Source of the DNA: Spirochaetes bacterium RBG_16_49_21 | GTDB lineage: Bacteria > Spirochaetota > UBA4802 > UBA5550 | Direction: 5' to 3' | Length of the DNA: 54,100 nucleotides | Assembly: GCA_001829495.1 (NCBI GenBank) | Contig: MIBJ01000001.1 | Location: 66,414 to 120,513, forward strand | In this document: positions 18,946 to 27,768 of the stretch, piece by piece | How positions within the stretch are numbered: the first letter of the stretch is position 1 | Layout: every line of letters begins with the position of its first letter | Notes under the pieces: model-generated | Database searches by the model: none | The model's input: the letters and a program-made list of their open reading frames with translations, nothing else | What the model was told of the DNA's origin: nothing | Program-made: the position numbers and the translations under genes

Positions 18946-19215
18946 ATGAAAGCAATCATAACCGTAGTGGGCAAAGACAAGGTCGGCATCATCGCAGCGG
19001 TTAGCACCAAGCTCGCCGAAACCAATGTTAATATACTCGATATCAGCCAGACGATCATGCAGGAGAATTTTACCATGATGATGACCGTTGACCTGTCTAA
19101 AGGCAGGGTCTCCCTCAAAGAACTGAAAGTACAACTCAGCGAGATCGGCAACCGGATGGGACTTGTCATTAATATCTACAACGAAGAGCTCTTCAACACC
19201 ATGCACCGGGTATAG
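18946..19215 (+). CDS. ACT domain protein, UPF0237 family
   Basis: 89 residues consisting of one ACT fold: MKAIITVVGKDKVGIIAAVS, then NILDISQTIMQENFTMMMTVDL, typical of UPF0237 (GcvR-like). ACT domains bind small ligands, often amino acids, and regulate partner enzymes. The gene ends 3 bp before the UPF0210 gene; the two are a conserved pair in many bacteria, so the ACT protein may regulate its partner. Function unknown. Confidence 0.9.
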   Translation: MKAIITVVGKDKVGIIAAVSTKLAETNVNILDISQTIMQENFTMMMTVDLSKGRVSLKELKVQLSEIGNRMGLVINIYNEELFNTMHRV

Positions 19216-19218
19216 TAC

Positions 19219-20577
19219 ATGAATGAGCATGAAGTCATAGAAACCCTCAAAATGATCCAGGAGGAAAAACTCGATATCCGCACCATCACCATGGGAATTT
19301 CTCTTCGTGACTGTGCAGATGAGAATACGAAAAAATCATGTGCAAAGATAAACGATAAAATCAGGCGGTTGGGGGGTAGACTCGTCTCTGTAGGGAGAGA
19401 GATCGAGGAGACGTATGGCGTTCCCATTATCAACCAGCGTATCGCCGTTACCCCCATCTCCCTGGTCGCGGAAAGTTGCTCTGACACCTGCGATTATTTT
19501 CCCTTTGCCGCGGCGCTTGAGCAGGCAGCACTCGAGGCAGGCGTGGATTTCATCGGCGGCTTTTCAGCAATGGTGCACAAAGGGATGACGCCGGGAGACC
19601 GTAAGCTCATAAAGGCGATACCCCGCGCCCTTTCGGAAACCGGGCGAGTCTGCGCATCAGTCAATGTGGCCACGACCAAGGCGGGTATCAACATGGATAG
19701 CATCAGGATGATGGGGGAAATCATCCGCGAAACAGCCATCGCCACGAAAGATCGGGGAAGCGTCGGCTGCGCCAAACTGGTGGTATTCGCCAACGCACCG
19801 GAGGACAACCCCTTTATGGCAGGTGCCTTTCACGGAATCGGCGAAGCTGAGTCCGTCATAAACGTGGGGATCAGCGGCCCCGGGGTCATCAAGAGCGCTC
19901 TTGAAAAGATAAGGGGAAGCGACCTTGAAACCGTTGCCGAAACCGTCAAGCGGACATCATTCAAAATCACCCGCGTGGGCCAGCTGGTAGCCCGCGAGGC
20001 GGCCAGAAGGCTGGGGATACCCTTTGGCATCGTGGATGTGTCCCTGGCGCCCACCCCTTCTGTGGGTGACAGCGTCGCTTATATTATCGAGGAGATGGGA
20101 CTGGAAAAATGCGGCGCGCCCGGGTCCATTGCTGCGCTTATGCTGCTCAACGACGCCGTCAAAAAAGGCGGCCTCATGGCCTCATCTTTTGTCGGCGGGC
20201 TTTCCGGCGCATTTATCCCGGTGAGCGAGGACCTGGGCATGATCGAGGCAGCCCAGCAAGGGGCCCTTACGATAGAAAAGCTCGAGGCGATGACCTCGGT
20301 CTGTTCAGTGGGGCTGGACATGATCGCCGTCCCCGGCGATACAGACGCCAGCACCTTAGCTGCCATCATCGCGGATGAGGCGGCAATCGGCGTCTCAAAT
20401 AACAAGACCACCGCGGTTCGGATAATCCCGGTCGTGGGCATGAAGGAGGGGGATTTCGTCGAGTTCGGCGGGCTTCTGGGCAGGGCTCCGGTGATGCGGG
20501 TTAACCGGTTCAGCTCCTCTGATTTCATCAAACGGGGAGGCAGGATTCCCGCGCCGCTCCAGAGCTACCGGAACTGA
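19219..20577 (+). CDS. UPF0210 family protein (DUF711)
   Basis: 452 residues, matching the UPF0210 family size. Recognisable blocks include [14 protein letters not shown], a conserved cluster [15 protein letters not shown], and [14 protein letters not shown]. The structure in this family resembles a glycyl-radical-enzyme-like barrel, but no catalytic activity is established. It starts 3 bp after the ACT gene stop, so the two are translationally linked. The C-terminal [14 protein letters not shown] is typical. Confidence 0.92.
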   Translation: MNEHEVIETLKMIQEEKLDIRTITMGISLRDCADENTKKSCAKINDKIRRLGGRLVSVGREIEETYGVPIINQRIAVTPISLVAESCSDTCDYFPFAAALEQAALEAGVDFIGGFSAMVHKGMTPGDRKLIKAIPRALSETGRVCASVNVATTKAGINMDSIRMMGEIIRETAIATKDRGSVGCAKLVVFANAPEDNPFMAGAFHGIGEAESVINVGISGPGVIKSALEKIRGSDLETVAETVKRTSFKITRVGQLVAREAARRLGIPFGIVDVSLAPTPSVGDSVAYIIEEMGLEKCGAPGSIAALMLLNDAVKKGGLMASSFVGGLSGAFIPVSEDLGMIEAAQQGALTIEKLEAMTSVCSVGLDMIAVPGDTDASTLAAIIADEAAIGVSNNKTTAVRIIPVVGMKEGDFVEFGGLLGRAPVMRVNRFSSSDFIKRGGRIPAPLQSYRN

Positions 20578-20643
20578 TATTATCTTGACAAATAAGTCAT
20601 GCATTTCTTTTATAGATAATCCATGACGTGATCTCATGTTAAA

Positions 20644-21495
20644 ATGAAAATTTTATTGAGCACGGTATCCAGCCCGCTTACTGCGATTCTTCTCTTCTTG
20701 CTTACGCATTGCGCTGCTCCTTCGCAGCGGCCGGCATCTGACGTCAAATTCATAGTTATCGGCAATACAAGCCCGGCGTCGCCCTTCGTCGGATATGCGG
20801 AAAGGCTCCCCGCTGTATTGAGAGACATAAACCATGAACATCCGGTGCTGGTAATTCACACGGGAAACATCATCCATGGAGGTCACGAATGGATGGGAAT
20901 AACCAGAAAGGATGTCACGCGCCAGTTCCGGAACCTGATCAAGCAAAAAAAAATTTTTACTTCGGCCATCCATATCCTGGCCGGGGCCGGAGATCAATTT
21001 AACGGCTCCCTGGAACTTTTTGAACAGTACACCGGAGAAAAGCTATTTTATTCATTTAATTACGGCGACTCTCATTTCGTTCTACTTCACATAATAGATG
21101 AGGGCCGGAAGATGTCGCCGGAGCAGACACGATGGCTTCGAGAAGACCTTGAGATCCACAAAAATTCCTCCGCGATTTTCATATTTTCCCATCATCCGGT
21201 CATATCCTATCCCCAAAACGGAACCCGGTATTCGGGCGGCGAAGAGCTCCATAAGCTGTTTATCCGGTATCCGGTCAAAGCCGTCATTTCCGGCGACGCG
21301 AATAACTTTTATGAATATGCAAAAGACAATATCCGGTATATAATGGCCGGCTGCTACGGCTTCAACAACCGTGATTGGCACTGGGGTTTTTATCAGTATT
21401 ATATCGGGCACTATGATGGAAACAGATTTACTATTAAAGGTGTCAGAGTAAACTTTCCAGCTCACGAACAAGCAAAAATACCGGCGGAAGAATAG
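20644..21495 (+). CDS. Phosphoesterase-like exported protein lacking metal ligands
   Basis: 283 residues with an N-terminal hydrophobic segment ending LLTHCAAPS, a possible but unusual lipobox. The layout follows calcineurin-like phosphoesterases, but metal motifs are replaced: the first reads IGNTSPAS (family D-x-H), the second HTGNIIHGG (GDxxD), the third GAGDQF (GNHD/E) and the last SGDANNFYEY (GHxH). Only FSHHPV keeps its histidines. It is therefore probably a non-catalytic relative. A TTGACA box lies at 20585. The last codons (KGVRVNFPAHEQ) contain a GTGTCAGAGTAA repeat unit, so the C-terminus seems to have been created by repeat sequence. Confidence 0.7.
   Translation: MKILLSTVSSPLTAILLFLLTHCAAPSQRPASDVKFIVIGNTSPASPFVGYAERLPAVLRDINHEHPVLVIHTGNIIHGGHEWMGITRKDVTRQFRNLIKQKKIFTSAIHILAGAGDQFNGSLELFEQYTGEKLFYSFNYGDSHFVLLHIIDEGRKMSPEQTRWLREDLEIHKNSSAIFIFSHHPVISYPQNGTRYSGGEELHKLFIRYPVKAVISGDANNFYEYAKDNIRYIMAGCYGFNNRDWHWGFYQYYIGHYDGNRFTIKGVRVNFPAHEQAKIPAEE
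21439..21460 (+). repeat. REP-like unit GGTGTCAGAGTAA inside a coding region
   Basis: The unit continues ACTTTCCAG and matches the copy after the amidase at 17918. It is read in frame as G-V-R-V-N-F-P at the C-terminus of the phosphoesterase-like protein. Confidence 0.45.
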
Positions 21496-21605
21496 TCGGA
21501 CAAATAAAAAAATTGACACGCCGAGGCTATTCTAATATTCAGTATCTGTATCTGTGCCGCTTTGTCATCACTCCTTTAACAAATTAAGTCCCGCTGGAGG
21601 ATATC

Positions 21606-23399
21606 ATGGTTGGCAAACTGAGCCTTACCGAATTTCATGACATCATAAAAGAGCTTACCGAGATCGAATCCGAACTGGAAAGAAACATCAACACAACCAT
21701 GTGGATCAGCGATCCTCATGGAGCAGGCGATCGTTTCACGTCCATCCTGAAGGGAAGATTCGGCCTAATATGGAGAACGGCCCAGGAGGCGCTCTCAAAA
21801 AACTTCTCTAATGAAAAGCTCGATTACCTCGACCAGGTCATTCAGAAAGAGCGATATTTCACCACGGAAGAATTTTCCCTGGAGCGCCAGGACGTCATAG
21901 CCGCGCTGGTAAAAATTATACGGTACAAGGTGGAGGATATTATTGATTTCGACCTGGTGAGGTCGAGCATCAACAAGGACCTCAAAACCGTGATAGAAAA
22001 TCTCATCCTCAACTTTCATGTTCCCAACATCATATATGAAAACGAAATCATCGCGGACAGGGTAATAGCGGCCCTTGCGAAAATCGTGAAGCAGGTCATC
22101 CTGGGCCAGCTCGTGGTTCTCGGCGACGTGTTCGACCGGGGAGACGAGCCGGATAAGATCTTACGGATCCTGTCCAGCAGGGAAATCCGGCCATACGTGA
22201 AATTCGTGTGGGGGAACCACGATATACTCTGGATGGGAGCGGCCGCGGGCAACAAGTCGCTCATCGCCGAGGCGCTTAGGATCAGCGTTCGATACGATAA
22301 TCTGGCTTTTTTAGAGCGGCTCGGCATCGATCTGGAGAAGCTCAAGGCATTCGCGGAAAAGCTCTATCCGGTCGGAATAACCGGCCTGTTCAAGGCTAAA
22401 CTGGAAATATCAAAAAAAATGGAAAAGACCCTCGCCATGATCCAGTTCAAGCTTGAGGAAAAGACGATCAAGCAGTTCCCGGAGCTCGGCATGGAGTCGC
22501 GCCTCAATCTTGAGAGGCTTGCCGGCATGATGAAACGCGGTGAAGTTGAAGGCCTCACCGACACCCATTTCCCGACATTTGATCCGGAGAACCCGCTTGA
22601 GCTGACCGCTGAGGAGACGGATGTCATCGACGACTTGGCGAAGCAGTTCACATCAAGCCTGAAAATCAAAGAGCTGATGAAGTACCTCTTCGAAGTCGGC
22701 ACGCTGTATCATATCAATAATTATATCCTTAACATCCACGCGCTCATTCCGAGCACCGAGGACGGGAAGTTCGACAAGCTCTTCGGAAAACGGGGAAGGG
22801 ATCTCCTCGACCATATCGAAAAGATGGTCAAGAACGTGGGCAAGCGCTACCGGGAAGGCGCGACCCAGGACCCCTTTGAGCTTGCAGTCATGTTTTATCT
22901 CTGGTGCGGGCCGAAATCCCCCTTCTTCGGCAAACACGCGATGAAGACCTTTGAACGATACTTTTTAAAAGACAAGGCCACCCACAAAGAAAAGACGCTC
23001 CACTGGGGCGAGAACTTAAAGAAGAAGGAATTCATGGATCTGATCATGGATGAATTCGGCGCTGAGCGGATCGTGTACGGTCACACGCCGGTGGACGTCA
23101 TGAAGGGCGAAAAAATAGCCTCCCCGGACGGACGCTCCATAAACATAGACGGGGGCTTCTCAGAGGCCTACCTGGGCAGGGGCCATTCCCTCATTTATAC
23201 CCCGTACTCTCTGTACGCCATCATCCTCCCCTCCCTGGACGAGATCAGGGAAGCTAAGCACGCGAATCTCAAGTTTGAAGAAATCGCCCGGTTTGACAAG
23301 CCCAAAAAAGTAAAAGATGTATACAAGGGGAGCGAGCTTGCGAGGCGCCGGGATGATCTTATGAAAAAGCTCAAAACGTACACAAAAAATCCAGTCTAG
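21606..23399 (+). CDS. fbp: Fructose-1,6-bisphosphatase, class III
   Basis: 597 residues. Metal and catalytic motifs of the class III (Firmicutes-type) FBPase are clear: WISDPHGAGDRF, VVLGDVFDRGDEPDK, VWGNHDILWMGAAAGN and VYGHTPVD. It hydrolyses fructose-1,6-bisphosphate to fructose-6-phosphate and phosphate in gluconeogenesis, in the cytoplasm. The size fits the family (about 640). GGAGG lies 5 nt before the ATG. A TTGACA box at about 21513 with a TATTCA about 16 bp downstream is a plausible promoter. Gluconeogenic FBPase agrees with the presence of PFOR and GpmI in the window. Confidence 0.95.
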   Translation: MVGKLSLTEFHDIIKELTEIESELERNINTTMWISDPHGAGDRFTSILKGRFGLIWRTAQEALSKNFSNEKLDYLDQVIQKERYFTTEEFSLERQDVIAALVKIIRYKVEDIIDFDLVRSSINKDLKTVIENLILNFHVPNIIYENEIIADRVIAALAKIVKQVILGQLVVLGDVFDRGDEPDKILRILSSREIRPYVKFVWGNHDILWMGAAAGNKSLIAEALRISVRYDNLAFLERLGIDLEKLKAFAEKLYPVGITGLFKAKLEISKKMEKTLAMIQFKLEEKTIKQFPELGMESRLNLERLAGMMKRGEVEGLTDTHFPTFDPENPLELTAEETDVIDDLAKQFTSSLKIKELMKYLFEVGTLYHINNYILNIHALIPSTEDGKFDKLFGKRGRDLLDHIEKMVKNVGKRYREGATQDPFELAVMFYLWCGPKSPFFGKHAMKTFERYFLKDKATHKEKTLHWGENLKKKEFMDLIMDEFGAERIVYGHTPVDVMKGEKIASPDGRSINIDGGFSEAYLGRGHSLIYTPYSLYAIILPSLDEIREAKHANLKFEEIARFDKPKKVKDVYKGSELARRRDDLMKKLKTYTKNPV

Positions 23400-23518
23400 G
23401 GGCACGGCTTGTTTTAAAAACTGACAGTTCATTTTTTATAAATTTTCAATTTTTATAGTTTTATAGTTGATAATTATCTTTCAAGATTCCAGAGTAGTCG
23501 CGTCATAAGCATAGTACC

Positions 23519-23776
23519 ATGGACAAAAAAATTTCAGTCCGAATAAAATTCTTCTCCGGCTTAGATAAGGATCTAAAACTCGAAAATTACAACCCTGCCG
23601 AAGGGATCCGGATCGTAATTCCTAAAGGAAAACGGCTGAAATTGGCACTCAAGGCTATGGGATTGAAAACTTTTTCCGATTGCGCCTATTTCAGGAGCGG
23701 AGAGAGGATAAGCCCGTGGTCAAAGCTCCGCGATGGAGATGAAGTCACGTGTCTGAAGCCTTCCGGAGGGGGGTAA
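23519..23776 (+). CDS. MoaD/ThiS-like sulfur carrier, AOR-associated
   Basis: 85 residues with a ubiquitin-like beta-grasp pattern and the terminal Gly-Gly-Gly (VTCLKPSGGG). Its place directly upstream of an aldehyde:ferredoxin oxidoreductase matches the MoaD-like proteins dedicated to tungsten-pterin cofactor. The C-terminal glycine would be thiocarboxylated for dithiolene formation. No ribosome site is evident before the ATG. It probably shares a transcript with the AOR gene 185 bp downstream. Confidence 0.8.
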   Translation: MDKKISVRIKFFSGLDKDLKLENYNPAEGIRIVIPKGKRLKLALKAMGLKTFSDCAYFRSGERISPWSKLRDGDEVTCLKPSGGG

Positions 23777-23960
23777 AATATCTATTTTTGCCTAACCCGA
23801 CGGAGCCGGGACCCAAAAAAATTTTTTGCCGGAAAAAATAAAATTTTGGCAGTACTAACGCAGCCAGCAGTTGCCATCAAAAAGTGTAAGAAAAGAGGGG
23901 ATACAGGCATGCTGATGAGCAATCAAAAAAATCTACGAGAGCATAGTCAGGGGGATTATC

Positions 23961-25835
23961 ATGCAGGAAATAAAAGGCACCAATGATCGTATTCTTGAAA
24001 TTGATCTGAGCGCAAAAAAATTCCGGGTAACGAAAATCGGGAAGAAGGACCGGAACATGTATTTAGGCGGCAAGGGATTGGCGCTCAAACTTCTATACGA
24101 CCGGATGGAGCCCGGCGTCGACCCCCTGGGCGAAAAGAACATGATCGCCTTTATGATGGGCGTGCTCATGGGAACCGGCGCGCCCTGTTCGGGGCGGTTC
24201 GAGGCTGCCACCAAATCACCCCTCACCGGTATCATGAGCACCGCTTCGTGCGGCGGGCCTTTCGGCATGGCCCTTAAGACATCCGGCTGGGACGGCATCA
24301 TCATCAGCGGCAAAGCAAAGGTCCCCGTTTACCTTTACATCGACTCCAAGGGCGTGCAGCTCAAACCCGCCAAGGCAATCTGGGGTAAGGATACGGGAGC
24401 GGCAGAGGCCGTTTTATCGAAAGAGGGCGTGGGCGCGCTCGTCATCGGCCCGGCGGGCGAGAACCTGGTCAGGTTTGCCAACATCCGTTCCGGCCACCGC
24501 TTCCTGGGAAGGGGCGGCATGGGCGCTGTCCTTGGCTCAAAGAACATCAAGGGAATTGTGGCCAAAGGCGGAGAAGTAAAGATCGTACCTGCCAAGAAAA
24601 AAAAGTTCGACCGCTCCAACAAGAGGTTCTTTAAATATATCAACCAGAACTCCATTACTTCCGGGTCTTACCGCTATTATGGAACAAACGCCAACACGAA
24701 CCTGTCCAACGCAGCCGGCATCCTGCCGGTGCGCAACTTCACCGGCGGATCCCACGGCGAAGCGCATAAAATCTCCGGCGAAACCATGGCTGAGCGCTTC
24801 AAAACCACGTGGGACACGTGTAAGCCCTGCATCATCATGTGCGGCCACAAAGGCATGATAGAAGGAAAAGAGCGTCACATACCGGAATACGAAACCGTCG
24901 GTCTTTTGGGCCACAACCTGGAAATCTTCGATCCGGTGGTGATATCCGAATGGAACGACATCTGCGCCGGCATGGGCATGGATACCATATCATCCGGCGG
25001 CACCCTGGCCTGGGCAATGGAAGCCACGGAAAAGGGATTGGTCAAAACGAATCTAAAATTCGGATCAACCGATGGCATATCTGAAATGCTCAGAAACATT
25101 GCATATCGAAAAGGAATAGGCAAGGACCTGGCTCTCGGCTCAAAAGCTGCATCAAAAAAATACGGCGGCGAAGACTTTGCCATGCACGTGAAAGGCATGG
25201 AGCTGCCGGCTTATGACCCGCGGGGCTGTTTCGGCCACGGTCTGTCCTACGCAACCGCCAACAGGGGGGCCTGTCACCTGTCGACAAGCCTTTTCGTCCT
25301 TGAAGCATATTTAGGCATGGCCGACCCCTATGCCATGAGATGGAAGCATTACATGGTAAAGTTCATGGAAAATGCTTATGCGGCAATGAACTCCCTTCAT
25401 ATCTGCCAGTTCACCGCCTTTGCCGTTTTTCTTGAGCCGCCGCTGATCAAACTGACTCCTAATTTCATCATCAAAATCCTGAACCAGAATCTGGCGCCCC
25501 TTGCACTGAATCTGATGGATGTAAGCCTGTGGCCGGAACTCTGGCATGCGACGGTTGGGAAGACCTATATTCCGTTCGTCAGTATGTTGAAATTCAGGAA
25601 AGCGGGCGAGCGGGTCCATGTGCTCGAACGGTATATGAATACCCGCGAGGGAATATCGAAGAAGGACGACACCCTCCCCCTCCGGCTGCTCACCGAAGGG
25701 AGAAAATGCGACTCGAAAGAGCGGAGTGTGCCGCTTGAAAAGATGCTCAAAAAATATTACCGGTTGAGGGGCTACGATTCAAACGGTATCCCTAAAAAGC
25801 GGACGCTGAAGCGTCTCGGCATTGAGATAAAATGA
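23961..25835 (+). CDS. aor: Aldehyde:ferredoxin oxidoreductase (tungsten-type)
   Basis: 624 residues, full length. The N-terminal domain has YLGGKGLALKLLYD and GPAGENLVRFANIRSGHRFLGRGGMGAV, which bind the bis-pterin tungsten cofactor. The [4Fe-4S] ligands are Cys287, Cys290 and Cys294 (DTCKPCIIMC) and Cys482 (HICQFTAF), matching AOR spacing. It oxidises aldehydes to acids with ferredoxin as acceptor, or the reverse with reduced ferredoxin. The start has AGGGGGA 5 nt upstream. It follows a MoaD-like gene and precedes two Fe-alcohol dehydrogenase paralogs, so aldehyde/alcohol interconversion is the likely context. The subtype (AOR, FOR, GOR or WOR5-like) is not decided. Confidence 0.93.
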   Translation: MQEIKGTNDRILEIDLSAKKFRVTKIGKKDRNMYLGGKGLALKLLYDRMEPGVDPLGEKNMIAFMMGVLMGTGAPCSGRFEAATKSPLTGIMSTASCGGPFGMALKTSGWDGIIISGKAKVPVYLYIDSKGVQLKPAKAIWGKDTGAAEAVLSKEGVGALVIGPAGENLVRFANIRSGHRFLGRGGMGAVLGSKNIKGIVAKGGEVKIVPAKKKKFDRSNKRFFKYINQNSITSGSYRYYGTNANTNLSNAAGILPVRNFTGGSHGEAHKISGETMAERFKTTWDTCKPCIIMCGHKGMIEGKERHIPEYETVGLLGHNLEIFDPVVISEWNDICAGMGMDTISSGGTLAWAMEATEKGLVKTNLKFGSTDGISEMLRNIAYRKGIGKDLALGSKAASKKYGGEDFAMHVKGMELPAYDPRGCFGHGLSYATANRGACHLSTSLFVLEAYLGMADPYAMRWKHYMVKFMENAYAAMNSLHICQFTAFAVFLEPPLIKLTPNFIIKILNQNLAPLALNLMDVSLWPELWHATVGKTYIPFVSMLKFRKAGERVHVLERYMNTREGISKKDDTLPLRLLTEGRKCDSKERSVPLEKMLKKYYRLRGYDSNGIPKKRTLKRLGIEIK

Positions 25836-25909
25836 GTGATCGCCATACTGTCTTTACTACGTCTCCGGCATTACGAAGACGGCATATTTAATACAAGAGA
25901 GGAATAATT

Positions 25910-27070
25910 ATGCTGATACCAGATTATTACCAATTCCTGATTCATCCAAAGATAATTTCCGGAAAATGTTCCCTGGAGAACATCCCATCCGAGCTGAATG
26001 GTTACGACGCGCAAAAGCCGCTGGTAATCACCGGCAAAAACATCATGGAGCGCGGTCTGGTTAAGAAATTCATCAAGGCGTTTTACGATTCCACGGTTAC
26101 CCTGGGAGGAATCTTCGATGAGGTCCGCGATTACGCCGGCATATCCCTGGCGCGCGATGCGGCATTTCTTTACAAAGAACGCGGCTGCGACTCGATCATC
26201 GCCCTCGGAAACGGTACGGTCGTGGACCTGGCGAAGGCAGTCAACGTCCTGGTATCGGAAAAAATCGATAATCTCTCCGCTTATCATGAGGGAGCCTCGA
26301 TCAGCCGTCAATTGAAGCCGCTCATCATCGTTCCCGCCTGCCGCTCCAACGGAATGGAGGCGACCAACGTCATGACGATCGACAACAGGCGGATAACAGC
26401 GGACTTCCTGTATCCGGACGTGATCGTAATCGATCCCCGGATGACGCCAGGCTGCTGCCCGGAATGCGTCGCCGAGTCGGGGGTCATCGCCCTTACGCAC
26501 GCGTTCGCGGCCCTTACCGATGAAGCGCACAATCCGATGACCGCCGCCGTAGCGCACCCGGCGCTGAGTTACCTTTCCGAATATCTTCCGAAAGGCGTCA
26601 CACGGCCGAAAAACAAAGACGCCAGCATAGCACTGGCAAATGCCTCCGTATTGGCCGCCAGCGCCTATTCCAACACACGGCCCGGTATGGCGGACCTGCT
26701 CGCGGAGGAGCTATCGATTATTACCGGCATATCCGTAGGAAAATACATGCGGATTCTTCTACCATCATTAATAGCTGATATGCAAAAGAAAAAAATCAAA
26801 ATCAGTGATGAGTTGTTCCTGTCCTTAGTCGGGATGGAGGCGTACGCGGCGACCCCGGTGCAAGAGCGGCCGCAGAAGGGCCTTGATGCTGCCATGAAGC
26901 TTATCAACAGCCTGAAGGGGCTCCTGCCGAAATCGCTGGAGCAACTGAAGATTCAAAAGTATAAACTGGCCGAGGTCGCCAGGGTCGCTGCGGAAAGAAG
27001 CGCGGAACGTTTCACCGACGCCGATTGCCGCACGGTTCTTGAGCAGGCATGGGAAGGGAGCGCCGTCTAG
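25910..27070 (+). CDS. Iron-containing alcohol dehydrogenase paralog lacking metal ligands
   Basis: 386 residues, aligned by eye with the intact paralog at 27769 along its length (MLIPDYYQFL vs MLLPSFYDFC). The Asp of the AMDAMTH motif is Ile193 (GVIALTH), the GH histidine is Glu266 and the PHG histidine is Val276; only His197 remains. The cofactor loop GGGS is GNGT at 100-103 and TTAGTGSE is ACRSNGME. It therefore probably cannot bind Fe/Zn and may be a structural or regulatory partner of the intact enzyme. AGAGAGGAA precedes the ATG by 5 nt. It lies between aor and an SCP2-like gene and looks intact. Confidence 0.85.
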   Translation: MLIPDYYQFLIHPKIISGKCSLENIPSELNGYDAQKPLVITGKNIMERGLVKKFIKAFYDSTVTLGGIFDEVRDYAGISLARDAAFLYKERGCDSIIALGNGTVVDLAKAVNVLVSEKIDNLSAYHEGASISRQLKPLIIVPACRSNGMEATNVMTIDNRRITADFLYPDVIVIDPRMTPGCCPECVAESGVIALTHAFAALTDEAHNPMTAAVAHPALSYLSEYLPKGVTRPKNKDASIALANASVLAASAYSNTRPGMADLLAEELSIITGISVGKYMRILLPSLIADMQKKKIKISDELFLSLVGMEAYAATPVQERPQKGLDAAMKLINSLKGLLPKSLEQLKIQKYKLAEVARVAAERSAERFTDADCRTVLEQAWEGSAV

Positions 27071-27099
27071 ATCGATATCATTACGATAAGGAGAAAGCA

Positions 27100-27714
27100 A
27101 TGAATATAAACAAATATCCTGAAATACAGCCGGGGAAAAAGCTCATCAAGAGAATCTACGTTGCGGTCTTCATGTGGTTTTTCGCCCGGGCGATACAGGC
27201 GGCCGCGAAGGTTGATGAGGAAGTCAAAAAGGAGGTGGAGACAATCCCTGCGAACTTTACCCTGCGCTTAATCGTCAATCCCGAAAAAGCGTTTCCGCTC
27301 TTCTTTTACGCGAAAATGCTGCCCCGCTTTATCGTGGACAAGGGCATCCTCCTGTACGGACTGCAGATGATTATGGGAAAAGACAAAAAAGGAAAATTCC
27401 GCTACCAGGGATCGGATCCGCGCGGCAAGAAAATCAACCTGAGCATGGCTTTCACGAGTCTGGAGGCCGCCATGATGGTCTTCACGTTCAGAGAATCATT
27501 ATGCACGGGATATGCCCATAGCCGCTTTGTGGTGGAGGGCGATCTGCCGTTTGCGCAATCGATTATGCGGATTATGGATCTCACGGCGGTCTTTCTGCTG
27601 CCGAAAATAGTCGCCAAGCTGGTTGTAAAGCGGTATCCCAAGTGGTCCGAGATGTCCCCGCTGCGGAAATATCTCAATCGGGTTCTTGTCTATTTAAGAA
27701 TGTTTACCGTTTAA
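27100..27714 (+). CDS. SCP2-like uncharacterised protein
   Basis: 204 residues. The segment from about 55 to 150 (TLRLIVNPEKAFPLFFYAK, then AMMVFTFRESLCTGYAHSRFVVEGDLPFAQSIMRI) is weakly reminiscent of the sterol-carrier-protein 2 fold, where a hydrophobic tunnel carries lipids or acyl chains. This is suggestive only. Hydrophobic patches (IYVAVFMWFFARA, FLLPKIVAKLV) may reach a membrane. AAGGAG lies 6 nt before the ATG at 27100; an ATG at 27049 would overlap the preceding gene. Its position between two alcohol-dehydrogenase paralogs suggests it binds a hydrophobic substrate of the cassette. Confidence 0.6.
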   Translation: MNINKYPEIQPGKKLIKRIYVAVFMWFFARAIQAAAKVDEEVKKEVETIPANFTLRLIVNPEKAFPLFFYAKMLPRFIVDKGILLYGLQMIMGKDKKGKFRYQGSDPRGKKINLSMAFTSLEAAMMVFTFRESLCTGYAHSRFVVEGDLPFAQSIMRIMDLTAVFLLPKIVAKLVVKRYPKWSEMSPLRKYLNRVLVYLRMFTV

Positions 27715-27768
27715 ATGTACCGGGAACATCCATAGGAACAATTACATTAATAAGTAAGGGGAACCATT

